Translations under genes and position numbers: made by a program
Notes under the pieces: model-generated
Told to the model about the DNA's origin: nothing
Database searches by the model: none
What the model saw: only the letters and a program-made list of their open reading frames with translations
Source of the DNA: Pleurotus ostreatus/Saccharomyces cerevisiae fusant
Lineage: Eukaryota; Opisthokonta
Reading direction: 5' to 3'
DNA: 16,796 nucleotides
Assembly (NCBI GenBank): GCA_024196135.1
Contig: JAMQCK010000735.1
Coordinates: forward strand, 1 to 16,796
Part shown: one piece after another, positions 1 to 8,099 of the stretch
How the letters are laid out: every line of letters starts with the position of its first letter
Numbering within the stretch: the first letter of the stretch is position 1

Positions 1-264
1 GGATAGTCGAGAACGACGACGAAGAAGATGAAGGACAAGGGGGGAAAAGGGAGAGCAGGACGGAGAAGGGGAAGAATGCGTGGGAAAGAAGGCGGATGTC
101 GATGACGACGATGACGCAGACCGTGGGAGTCGGCCGAAGAAATTCGGATCAAAGTCCGGCTCACCCGAAAGTCGTTCTGAAAACTGAAGGGAAAACGCAT
201 CCCAACAAACGGTGAGATAGTACCTTAGAGTTACTACCCCACCAAACCCATATCGTCCCCAAAC
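1..264. other. Purine-rich 5' flank of the NLR-type gene
   Basis: The first ~110 bases of the + strand are strongly purine-rich (GA and GGGGAAAAGGG-type runs). A frame is open from 3 to 212 and would encode a charged, low-complexity peptide, but it has no start inside the window and no recognisable domain. Near 211 there is a GTGAGA that could be a donor, but no good acceptor lies before the ATG at 265. The stretch is most simply promoter or 5' UTR of the gene starting at 265. It could also hold an upstream exon, since the NLR N-terminus looks short for its family. Confidence 0.3.
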
Positions 265-2133
265 ATGGAGGAGTACCTGCGCCTGGACTCCGTCAAGCTG
301 CTTGCGCAGATCTTGGCGGTCCTCCGCACGATCACGAAGCTTCAGAAAACCGGGCGATTCAGTGAGTGGAGCTGGCGAGACCGTCACGTTGCATCTGACG
401 TTGCCGAATAGGACATTGGCTGAGAAAGGTGCGACAGTCAAAGGAAGTTTCGTCAGCCTTGGGAGAGCTCGGTCGGTTGGCGGCGAGCCATCATCAAACA
501 GTGTCTGCCGTGACACTGAGCTCGACAAACAAGATGATGAAGATGCTGGTAGAGAGCGCAGACTGTGAGTGGAAGTCAATCAGACGGCGAAGTGCTTACA
601 ATCGGCCAGGGGATAAGCAAGACCAGGACGACGCGGAGTTTATTCGCCAATTGCTCGAGAGGATCATGCGGGTGGCGCACGATATTTACGGTATGAGCAT
701 CACCTTGTAATGGTCCTGTGGCAGAATGATCTCATGAGTTCGATGCCTAGGTCTCGCCCATGATATCCAAGAACAGGGCCTTTCGAACAGAGGAATATTG
801 GAACACATCCAAACGCTGTTCCTGCTTCACGTAGAAGCGGCCAGGAGGCACGACAGTGAGCCTATCCTACACTCTTTTAAGAAGCTGCTGTCAATCAGGC
901 ATATTGCAGGGAGTAGCGACGTAGGCAACATCTTCCGTTGGCTCGAATATCCGGATGGCTCCGTCAAGATGAATCACCTTCGCCGGACGCGCGCTCCCTC
1001 GACCGGATCCTGGTTTTTTGATGGACGAGTTTTCGCTGCCTTCAAGGCGGGTTTGAAACAAATGATCTGGCTTCGTGGTAGTGGTAAGTGCACGTCGTCT
1101 CGCTCTTGAACTCGTGCTGAGGTGCACTAGCGGGATCTGGAAAAAGTACTATGCTGTAAGCGTCATCGAGCTGACAGAACACCTCTTATCTGAGACTCAC
1201 GATCTTATCCAGGGCTGCAGCCGTACGCGAACTAGAAGCGCACTGCGCTCTTAGCGACGCGGGGGAGATCGTCTTGACCCACCTATTCGACGTGACGAAT
1301 GGCTCGCAGGCTCGCGATCTACGCGCCCTTCTTTCTTCGCTGCTCTGTCAGCTCGCCCACATCCGGGAAGACATCAGGTCCGTTCTGCTCGATTTGAAGG
1401 AGACGCACAAGCACGGCCATGAGCAGCTTCCCATCGAATCGATGCACTACTATCTGGATGATGTGCTCGACAAGATCGACTCCCGAATCTTTGTTGTTGT
1501 GGATGCACTGGATGAGGCCGACGACAGAGACGTTTTGCCTTTCCTCGAGCAGCTGCACAAGCGCGAGAATATTTCGCTCCTTGTCTCCAGTCGTTCGGAG
1601 ATCCCTACGCGCGACAAGCTCGAGCAACTCGCCAACGCCCAGATAGAGATGCACGGGGCCCGCGTTACGGACGACATCACAATCTTAGTGAACCAGGCCT
1701 TCGCAAAAGGCGGCGCACTAGAGAGGATCCGCGATGTCGACAATGTACGACAAGCACTAAGCGAGGGTGCGGATGGCAAGTGAGTTGAACGGTGTTTTGC
1801 CCATAGCCTCGAGACTGACATATAAGTAGCTTCCGCTGGACACTCCTGCAGATAAAAGAGATCGAGCAGATCGCCGGTATCCCGCAGAAGGTCAAAGCTA
1901 AGCTGAGGAGCATGCCACACACGCTGCAGGACATATACGAATCCGTGGTGAAGCAGATCAAGGAAGACGACAGGGAAGAAGTCCGTCGACTTCTGATGTG
2001 GCTGCTCCTCGGAAACCTCTCCTCAAGCCAGAGTTTGCCGAACTCCTCGCCTTCCAATTTGAGCACGACAACCATACACCCCTATTCGATCCGATGTCAC
2101 GCGTGTACACGCCCGACGACGCCCTCACTCTGA
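265..2133 (+). CDS. 5' half of the NLR gene: N-terminal region and NACHT NTPase (as-read product ends at 2133)
   Basis: Read without correction, exons 265-361, 412-690, 751-1083, 1131-1155, 1213-1779 and 1830-2133 give about 534 residues. The start ATG has the context CAAACATGG and is the first in-frame ATG after an upstream stop-rich stretch. The P-loop (GSAGSGKST), Walker B (VVVDALDEAD) and a sensor-like LLVSSRSE are intact, and a WTLLQ motif after the NACHT core is typical of fungal NLRs. After LLMW (about 1990-2001) the family-like sequence moves to the -1 frame, PLLKPEFAELLAF and on to LAHASVKDFLL. The in-frame product instead runs into unrelated residues and stops at 2133. The correct frame continues to 2235 and then into inserted DNA with a stop at 2286-2288. 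A truncated NACHT-only protein is possible. Confidence 0.65.
1131..1155 (+). other. 25-nt microexon carrying the NACHT P-loop
   Basis: The introns 1084-1130 (GTAAGT...CTAG) and 1156-1212 (GTAAGC...CCAG) leave an exon of only 25 nt. Together with the flanking split codons it encodes most of AGSGKSTML. Both boundaries are forced: only this splicing gives the expected WLRGSAGSGKSTMLAAAV context in one frame. An exon this small is easily skipped. Skipping it would shift the frame and remove nucleotide binding. Confidence 0.8.
1998..2012 (+). other. Apparent one-base deletion (frameshift) in the NLR gene
   Basis: The exon from 1830 reads well in one frame up to LLMW (about 1990-2001). From about 2001 the family-like sequence (APRKPLLKPEFAELLAF...) continues in the frame one base back, so one base is missing, or two are extra, in this interval. 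I tested GT-AG pairs here: the possible introns are only 30-34 nt and do not give the needed frame. A true mutation or a base-calling error fits better than splicing. Confidence 0.7.
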
Positions 2134-2235
2134 TCAGCTCCACGTTCGTGTCCTGCCATCGCAATGATGATGAAGATCATGAAGAAGTCCGCCTAGCTCA
2201 CGCGTCCGTCAAGGACTTTCTGCTTGGTCTTCCTC

Positions 2236-2268
2236 CATCAGCAAACCACAAGTTGCCTGAGCGTCTTG
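2236..2268 (+). repeat. Left terminal inverted repeat of the element
   Basis: It begins CATCAGCAAACCACAAGT and pairs with the inverted right end at 3726-3758. About 18 of the first 22 positions match, then TGAG and a CTT block match after a one-base gap. Confidence 0.65.
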
Positions 2269-2273
2269 AAAAC

Positions 2274-2340
2274 GTCTTACCGGCTTGACTATTTGGGTAA
2301 GACCATCAGACGAGGTTGTAAGACGCGCAAGGCGTAAGAC
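2274..2340 (+). repeat. Subterminal GTAAGAC motif cluster, left end
   Basis: Four copies of GTAAGAC or its reverse complement occur in 67 bases: GTCTTAC at 2274-2280, then GTAAGAC at 2297-2303, 2318-2324 and 2334-2340. Clustered short subterminal repeats are a known layout for transposase binding in several DNA transposon families. That role here is inference. Confidence 0.55.
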
Positions 2341-2344
2341 CTCA

Positions 2345-3620
2345 GACGTGCCAAAGGTAGCTTCCTACCCTCCATTGAATGTACACCTCCCAATAGCTCA
2401 GCACACGTGTATTGATAATCTACATAATGACTAACGCCTTCAAAGGCCGTGGGAGAGCCCAGAAGCGCTGCATCTTCGACCTACACGATGGCCTCGCGTT
2501 ATGTGTGTTCTTCTCGACACGAAGAGCAGCCAGAAATATCAGGATGCCATAGCCTACCTCAAACTCACGAGAAGGCGGCGGATGAATACGACGCGAGCGG
2601 GCCGCTTGGGTCTATCAACCTTCGACGCGCCAAGATCATTTGGCCTGCCCTCAAGCGGTGATCATTGACGTGTCACAGAGCCCCGATCACTTCCTGCGTC
2701 TGTCCTCGACCGCGAGTTGCGCGTCCTCCACTGTTGCTGCCTTTGACCATGTCCGGTACTTCGCCGCTGCGCCAGCGTGCTTCTAAAACATCTTCCTGGT
2801 CTTCACGAGCTGTCTTCCACACCCTCCAGCCCCATCACCAGCCTCTCGCCACCTCCATATGCTCGCGCGCGCTGCCGCTACGCTCCGGCTGAGTGTGTGC
2901 ACGCCAGCGCGGTCCGACGCGCACTGTGGCCACGACAATACATCTACCTGCTGTGCCGTACAATACCGACAACTGTCCGAACAAGCGACCTGTCATAATC
3001 AACACCACCGCGTCTCGGAGACCGCGACAGCAATGCCAAACGAGTGCGTACCTGGTACCATTCTGTACGAGCAAGATCTCACCTTTGTGCTAGGTCCGGC
3101 GGCACCAAGACCACGCATACGTAGGATACGGGTGGTGAGTCCGAGCCTGCTGTTTCGATTTTGCTGGCTGACATTTCGGAGTGTAGCTTCGCCTCCCTTG
3201 CAAGACCCGTCCTCACCGACCCCGATGGAGTCGTGCGGCGCGGTGGTTCGGCGAAGCCCGACGACTACGAGCCGCGCGACCGAGGAGCATGGCCATATCT
3301 CCCTTTCGTGTAATTCGGCACTATCCAGTGCATTTACCCCAGCCTGCGCGACAATAATCCTCATGTATTGCGCGTATAGATGGCTGCTTAGGCGGGGTTT
3401 GTTGGGGGTAGATGGTTCAGTTAGCTTAGCACTACGGGATTGTAAATAGATACTTACAGATGCTGAATGAAAGACTTTTCTTACGTCAATCCACGTTGGA
3501 TGGTGAGGCTAGCAAGCATTATAAGCGGACCTGTACGCTGCCTGTGCGTCTGTTAGATGCCTTACCGTGCCTATGATGTGTCTGAACGTGTCTGTAGCTG
3601 GTCTGAGGGCACCTGCTGGG
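2345..3620. other. Interior of the inserted element, no convincing gene
   Basis: Short reading frames exist (for example 2449-2661 and 2859-3449 on +), but none carries a motif I recognise. One spliced possibility on the + strand starts with an ATG at 3032 (MPNECVPGTILYEQ...) and has a plausible intron from about 3136 (GTGAGT) to about 3186 (GTGTAG). Its product is short and basic and I cannot identify it. Captured host sequence or degenerate element DNA is the simplest reading. Confidence 0.35.
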
Positions 3621-3638
3621 CGACTTATGGTCATCTTC

Positions 3639-3705
3639 ATAAGACCCCGCGGTCTTATATTGGCCGCGTACCTTCTTGGTAAGAAGGGGCTTCTTACGCC
3701 TCTTA
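3639..3705 (+). repeat. Subterminal TAAGA/TCTTA cluster with a perfect hairpin, right end
   Basis: ATAAGACC at 3639-3646 and GGTCTTAT at 3651-3658 form a perfect 8-bp inverted repeat around CCGC. Further TAAGA or TCTTA cores follow at 3680-3684, 3692-3696 and 3701-3705. This mirrors the motif cluster at the left end, although the flanking bases are less uniform. Confidence 0.55.
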
Positions 3706-3725
3706 TGCGTCTAATTGCCTTGTAT

Positions 3726-3758
3726 AAGGCACTCAAGCCCACTTGCGGTTTCCTGATG
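3726..3758 (-). repeat. Right terminal inverted repeat of the element
   Basis: Read on the - strand from 3758 it begins CATCAGGAAACCGCAAGT, which is the imperfect copy of the left end. The + strand sequence ends ...GGTTTCCTGATG. It stops where the reading frame of the ankyrin half becomes family-like again. Confidence 0.65.
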
Positions 3759-3813
3759 TCCCGACAAGCCTCTACACATTGACACTCATCTTGCCCATTG
3801 CACTGTGGTCCGC

Positions 3814-6256
3814 ATGTGCATATCCTACATGAACTACGCTGGCGTTGGTCAGCCGCTGCCTGCCGACCGAGGAGAGCTGCCATATCCTCTACTCCGATAT
3901 ACGGCCACGACCTGGCTCGTTCTTGCCGAGGCCGTGATCCGTACTGGGGAGTCTGACCTGGACAGCGACATGAGGTCGTTCCTATCGCAGAACCATGGCG
4001 CGTTCGTGAAGACTCTGCTTCGACGACTGGACAACCCTCACTACTTTCGTAACGTCTTCCAAACCATCTCCGAGGCGCCCTCCGCTGCAAAGATTCTCAT
4101 GAACTACGCGGACATTTATGCGACGGACGAGGTCGGTCAGACACTGCTCCATCAGGCTGCCGAGGCGGGCAAAATGTCCTATGTGCATCTACTTCATGAA
4201 AGAGGTGCGGACATGGAAGCTCGGGACGTCGATGAGGAGACCCCTCTACATCTCGCGATAAGGTGCGCCGTGGCCGCTCCCGACATCCCTGGGCATCTCA
4301 TCGCTATCGGAGGAGCAAACATAAACGCGCAAAACATCGACGGAAAGACTCCTCTCCATATCGCCGTAGGGGAGGGTACTCCTCAGGTCGCCCGTGATCT
4401 CATAAATCTCGGAGCAGACATTCATCTCGCCGATAACGATGGTCGGACGCCACTGCATGAGGCAGTTGGGCTTGGCTGGGAAGAAACTGCACGCCTGTTG
4501 ATTGCGCGTGGTGCCATTATAGGCATGGCTACTCGCGGCTCCACGCTCCTACACGACGCCGCTGAAGGCGGTAACCCAGAGATATTTCGCATGCTGATGG
4601 AAGGCGACACCACGTCCGCCGCTGACTCGCGCGATTCTACTGCGTTACCGTCGGCCAGCGGAATGAAATTCCGGCTTACCCGGGTCAAGAGACCTCGCCC
4701 GCATAGCACGGTCGCCTCTTCTGGGCGGACTTCGGCAAAGAACGACACCTCCGAAGATACCCAACCATTCGTGCCCTCCGCTCCTTCTACACAATCGAAT
4801 CCCCGTTCCTCCTTTATTCGGGAAGGACAAATTGCGGGCATAAACGTGAACGCTCTCAACAAGCACGGTGAAACTCCCCTCCAAAGTGCAGCTGGGATGT
4901 TCTTTGACGAGGGTGCACTGGAGATCATGCGCATGCTCGTCAGCAAAGGGGCCGATGTCAAAGTCCTCGACAAGCATAAGAGTACGCTGCTGCACCGACT
5001 ATGCGGCTCGTGCGGTAGCCGCTGGTACTTTGTACATCTAGAGGCTGCCCAAATGCTCGTCAGGCATGGGCTGGATATCAACGCCCAGGACGATTCTGGA
5101 GATACTTGTCTCCATGCTGCAGCAAGCTACAGAGACGTCAATATGATGCGTACGCTTTTAGGTCTCGGGGCAGACGCGCATATCGCCAATAGCGACGGGA
5201 GATACCCTATCCATCTACTCGCCGAGAACACCCACCAGGACGAACAGTCTGACATCGAAGGTTGCGCGACGCTCCTCGTCAAGCATGGGGCATCCATCCA
5301 CTTACGCGACAGCGTACAGCGTACTCCCCTACACTATGCGGCCAACATGGCCTCGGATCCATGGCTCGCGCGCTTCCTCCTCGACCAAGGAGCAGATGCT
5401 TTCGCACGCGACAAAGAAGGGTGCATGGCATTGGATGATGTGGACGGGTGTGGATTGTCGTATGACTCCCCCTTGCTCGCAGAGGCCATGAAGCGCGACA
5501 GCAAATTCCTCGCCAGGGCTTTCTTGCATACGGTGCGAAGAAACAACACAGATCTAGCGCGCTGCCTTGTCGACCGAGGGGCTAACGTGAACGGCGAGAG
5601 CGAGCTTTCCTGGGCGCCCATCTGTCTCGCATCCGTCCATGGGCACCTGAATATGGTCCAATTCCTCCTCGAGCGCGGTGCGGACATCCACATTCATCAC
5701 GGCCTGGGCGGCATGTCTGCCCTTCACGCAGCGGCGGCGGCCGGTTATCCCGATGTCGTCCAATTGCTACTCGATAGTGGGTCTGATCCCAATGACCGGC
5801 TGGATGGACAATGGACAGCGCTGCATCTCGCTGCTATAGGCGATCGATCTGCGTTTGAGCCAGACTACGGCCGAGGATGGTCCGGACTAGACGACAAGGG
5901 GTGGAAAAAGATCGTTCGTGCGCTATTAAATGCTGGCGCAGACCCCAGTGCTCGCACGGACGAGGGTTGGCTGCCTCTCGATGTTGCTGAAAACGATGCG
6001 GTCCGACGTCTGCTATTCCATTGGTACGGAAGCGACGGCAAAAGTCAGCCGAACGAGGGCGAGCAATGCCCTTCGGGAGTATCCAAGTTTACTCATGGGG
6101 ATGAGCTCCGGCGCCACCCACGTTTTAGCAGGGTTTGCAAGGAGATTGAAGAAGTGCGTGATTCCAGTCATAATTTCCTACATGTCACTGACAAAATTGC
6201 AGAGGATGGCAGAGGAGGCAAAGGCAGATGAGAGGAAGGAAGCAACGACGTCGTAG
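3814..6256 (+). CDS. Ankyrin-repeat half of the NLR gene (could be expressed alone, 797 aa)
   Basis: The coding exons are 3814-6153 and 6203-6256, separated by a 49-nt intron (GTGCGT...CACTGAC...TTGCAG). The frame is already open from 3757, and 3761-3813 still encodes the family-like DKPLHIDTHLAH, so the ATG at 3814 is a fallback start. From about 4123 to 6020 there are roughly 14 ankyrin repeats with the usual DGxTPLHxAA...LLxxGAD pattern. A low-complexity Ser/Thr/Pro linker at about 4606-4840 splits the array into two blocks. Ankyrin arrays bind proteins; in fungal NLRs they are the presumed recognition domain. The C-terminal exon adds a charged Glu/Lys/Ala-rich tail. The frame has no stop over 2.3 kb despite the upstream damage, which suggests recent breakage or continued selection. 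No new promoter is evident upstream except inserted DNA. Confidence 0.75.
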
Positions 6257-6801
6257 ATCGTGGCTTTGGCAGGAGGCCGAGGATTTAAGGATGCGCGAGT
6301 TTGACGAGTGCGCGCTCCAGCATGTGATGGGGAGCAAAGAAAGGTCTGGCACTCGCAGGCTTGAAATGATGGGCGAAGGATCTAGGATTGGGTACACTGG
6401 TGGCGTAGGCCCTGGCATGGTTTGCTGTATTGCATGTATTTTCTGATCGATATATGATAGATGCGGCGCAGTCACGTAGCGTAGCACACATATCACTTGT
6501 CTGAAGGAACATAAAGTTCAGCTTCTGGAGCCCACTGAGAGAAATGCGCATCTCAAAGCACAACGTCCAAGGGCTCGAAGCATGGATCGTCGATGCTCCA
6601 TGCAGTAGCAACCTTGCCATCCCTTGCTTCACATCTTGTAGCTACCGCGGATTTTCTCCTTGAAGAAGAGGGGAGAGCCTCAGACAGTATCATGCAGCTG
6701 AGCGGCGGGCTGAGACGTACGACTAGTGAGAAGACGAAAAAACGCATGATAGCACCGACCATGTCATTCATCAAGACGACCTAACCGACTTGCACACCAT
6801 A
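6257..6801. other. Intergenic region between convergent genes
   Basis: This ~545 bp stretch lies between the stop of the ankyrin gene (+) and the stop of the methyltransferase gene (-). It is less GC-rich than its flanks. Only short frames without domains are present. It should hold the two 3' UTRs; I see no RNA gene or repeat. Confidence 0.5.
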
Positions 6802-7791
6802 CTATCTGTGCTTCACGAATCGTCCCGCCTGATGCCAGAAGAGCGTATCCTCTGTCTCACCCTCCTTCCCCCACGTCTCCTGAAGCGCCCAAAGACTTCC
6901 TGCGCTTCTCCTTCCATCTTCGTTCTCTCGTCCTCCGAAAGCGCCCGCAACCTCTGCACCATCCATATCCCCCGCCTCCTCAATCCACAGGTGCGTCGGC
7001 TGGTCCAACCGGCACCCGTCGAATGGCACCCTCCACACCGGCGCCCAAAACCGCTGCCACCAAGCCACGTCCGCGCGGTGACTCAGAACGTGCTCGTAGA
7101 AGAGCAGCGTACCTCCAGGTATTAGGAGGTCGCGCACTAGCGCGCGGATGGTCTCGCGAGGGTTGGGGACGGAGCATAGCGTGAGGACGGAGATGATGGT
7201 GTCGGTGCAGGGCCCATCCGCGTCCAGCGCGCCACGGATGGCCGCGACGTCTTCGATGCCACATCCCAAGACGACGAGGGAGTCGTCGGCTTCCGTGAAG
7301 CCTGCGTTCTCGGCCGTGCGTCGAATGCGGTCGTGCATGTCAAGGTTGGGCTCGACGGCGACGTATTTCGTGACCTTGGAACGGTCGAGGTACAGTGCAG
7401 AGACGCCGTGTCCTACAGGGGTTTTGTTAGCTTGGCTCATACGCACATACGATTCTTTCCATTCTGCAGCTGATGATTGGCAAGCAGAGCGACGGTGAAA
7501 AGCACTGTAGCACAAAGAGAGGCTAGCCAAAAGCTCACACTGACCTGCACCGACATCTACAACCACGCCTCTCGCGCAAGGCCGAATCAGCTTCTCCTTC
7601 TCAAATCGCGAGTTCTGGTCCGTCCAGGGGCCATACTGCTCCCAGATTCTCGCCATGAAGAACCTGGAGATCACGGAAGGGTGAAGCAGTAGACTGGAAT
7701 CTTTGAGGACGGCGAGGAGCGTCGGCTTGAACCCAATTGTCATGGCCAGCCATAGGTCGGAGAGCATGCCCCAGATGGCGGAGAACTTCAT
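6802..7791 (-). CDS. METTL7-like SAM-dependent methyltransferase
   Basis: Two exons, 7791-7545 and 7412-6802, give about 285 residues. The start is the ATG at 7791 in good context (GCCATGA); the frame extends further upstream only through a TTG. A hydrophobic N-terminal stretch of about 35 residues suggests a membrane anchor, as in animal METTL7A/B. SAM motif I, VVVDVGAGHG, appears only after removal of the intron 7544-7413. It is followed by VAVEPN (acidic end of strand 2), then ISVLTLCSVPNP and LIPGGTLLFYEHV (post motifs), then WWQRFWAPVWRVPFDGC, close to the FWQQVLDPAWHLLFDGC block of METTL7. The C-terminus LFWHQAGRFVK is typical of fungal members. METTL7 proteins are lipid-droplet/ER associated and the human enzymes methylate thiols; the substrate here is unknown. 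It is divergent to the DUF300 gene. Confidence 0.85.
   Translation of the reverse strand: MKFSAIWGMLSDLWLAMTIGFKPTLLAVLKDSSLLLHPSVISRFFMARIWEQYGPWTDQNSRFEKEKLIRPCARGVVVDVGAGQCELLASLSLCYSAFHRRSACQSSAAEWKESYVRMSQANKTPVGHGVSALYLDRSKVTKYVAVEPNLDMHDRIRRTAENAGFTEADDSLVVLGCGIEDVAAIRGALDADGPCTDTIISVLTLCSVPNPRETIRALVRDLLIPGGTLLFYEHVLSHRADVAWWQRFWAPVWRVPFDGCRLDQPTHLWIEEAGDMDGAEVAGAFGGRENEDGRRSAGSLWALQETWGKEGETEDTLFWHQAGRFVKHR
7413..7544 (-). other. 132-nt in-frame intron inside SAM motif I
   Basis: The intron runs GTCAGT...CTGTAG on the - strand. Its length is 44 codons and it contains no stop, so an unspliced mRNA is still open. Splicing joins VDVGAG directly to HGVSALYL. Retention would put 44 residues into the SAM-binding loop. 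Confidence 0.8.
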
Positions 7792-8099
7792 GGCGAGCCG
7801 CTGGATTGTAGCCAAGCAGAAAATAAGCAGGGGACCAGAGATACAGGGACAATGGCGTTGGCTATGGCGAGGGAAGGTTCAAGTGTAGACAGAGTAGAAA
7901 TTGGTGGCCATATAATCACTTTAATCCGTGGCGCATAGATGAGCGTCGGAAGCAACTCATGATATCCATTTTGGGAGATATCGAAAATCTTTGCTCGTCA
8001 TCGGGAGCCGGTGGCGTCGCTGCGGCGCGGGCATCGTTCTCGACGTTCTTGACTCCTACCACCAGGTCGTCACGTCGCCACCCCTTCTCACCCATCTCT
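7792..8099. promoter_or_regulatory. Bidirectional promoter region (methyltransferase / DUF300 gene)
   Basis: These 308 bp separate two divergent start codons and must hold both 5' UTRs and core promoters. I see no strong TATA box for either gene. An upstream in-frame ATG at 7959 could extend the DUF300 protein by 47 residues, but the added sequence has no family-like character. Shared regulation is only a possibility. Confidence 0.5.

Larger units (their letters stand above)
2236..3758. mobile_element. Non-autonomous TIR element (~1.52 kb) inserted in the NLR gene
   Basis: The left end reads CATCAGCAAACCACAAGT inward from 2236. The right end, read inward on the - strand from 3758, is CATCAGGAAACCGCAAGT, and similarity continues to about 32 positions with a few mismatches and one gap. 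TC flanks both sides (2234-2235 and 3759-3760); TCC is an alternative with a one-base shift of the ends. Removing the element and one copy of the duplication (1525 nt in all) gives an in-frame join reading FLLGLPPDKPLHIDTHLAH, as expected for this NLR family. Both ends carry clustered TAAGA/TCTTA motifs. No transposase is visible, so it would need enzymes from elsewhere. The superfamily is not determined: a 2-3 base duplication is reported for CACTA/CMC and some other groups, but the ends do not clearly match one. Confidence 0.7.
265..6256 (+). pseudogene. NACHT-ankyrin STAND (NLR-like) gene, split by a frameshift and an insertion
   Basis: The reconstructed exons are 265-361, 412-690, 751-1083, 1131-1155, 1213-1779, 1830-2235, 3761-6153 and 6203-6256, all with GT-AG introns of 47-60 nt. 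Order of parts: a helical N-terminal region, a NACHT NTPase with P-loop GSAGSGKST near residue 238 and Walker B RIFVVVDALDEAD near 340, a helical region, then about 14 ankyrin repeats. Two lesions break it: a one-base shift between about 1998 and 2012, and a ~1.52 kb insertion at 2236-3758. If the shift is compensated and the insertion plus its short duplication are removed, the frame runs through to about 1384 residues. Fungal NLR proteins of this layout are thought to act in non-self recognition and heterokaryon incompatibility. The role here is inferred from architecture only. Sequencing error could explain the frameshift but not the insertion. Confidence 0.8.

Noticed and set aside
3..212. 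Open acidic/basic frame at the left edge as an NLR first exon
   Set aside because: It is low-complexity, lacks an acceptor before 265 and does not resemble NLR N-termini; left as flank.
1998..2031. Small intron to explain the NLR frameshift
   Set aside because: Possible GT-AG pairs are 30-34 nt and do not give the frame needed downstream.
2236..3760. The 1.5 kb stretch as a long intron of the NLR gene
   Set aside because: There is no GT/AG at the boundaries defined by the protein, and inverted repeats sit exactly at the ends; the other introns are 47-60 nt.
3509..4090. 193-codon - strand frame
   Set aside because: It overlaps the element end and the ankyrin exon, is Arg/Cys-rich and shows no motif.
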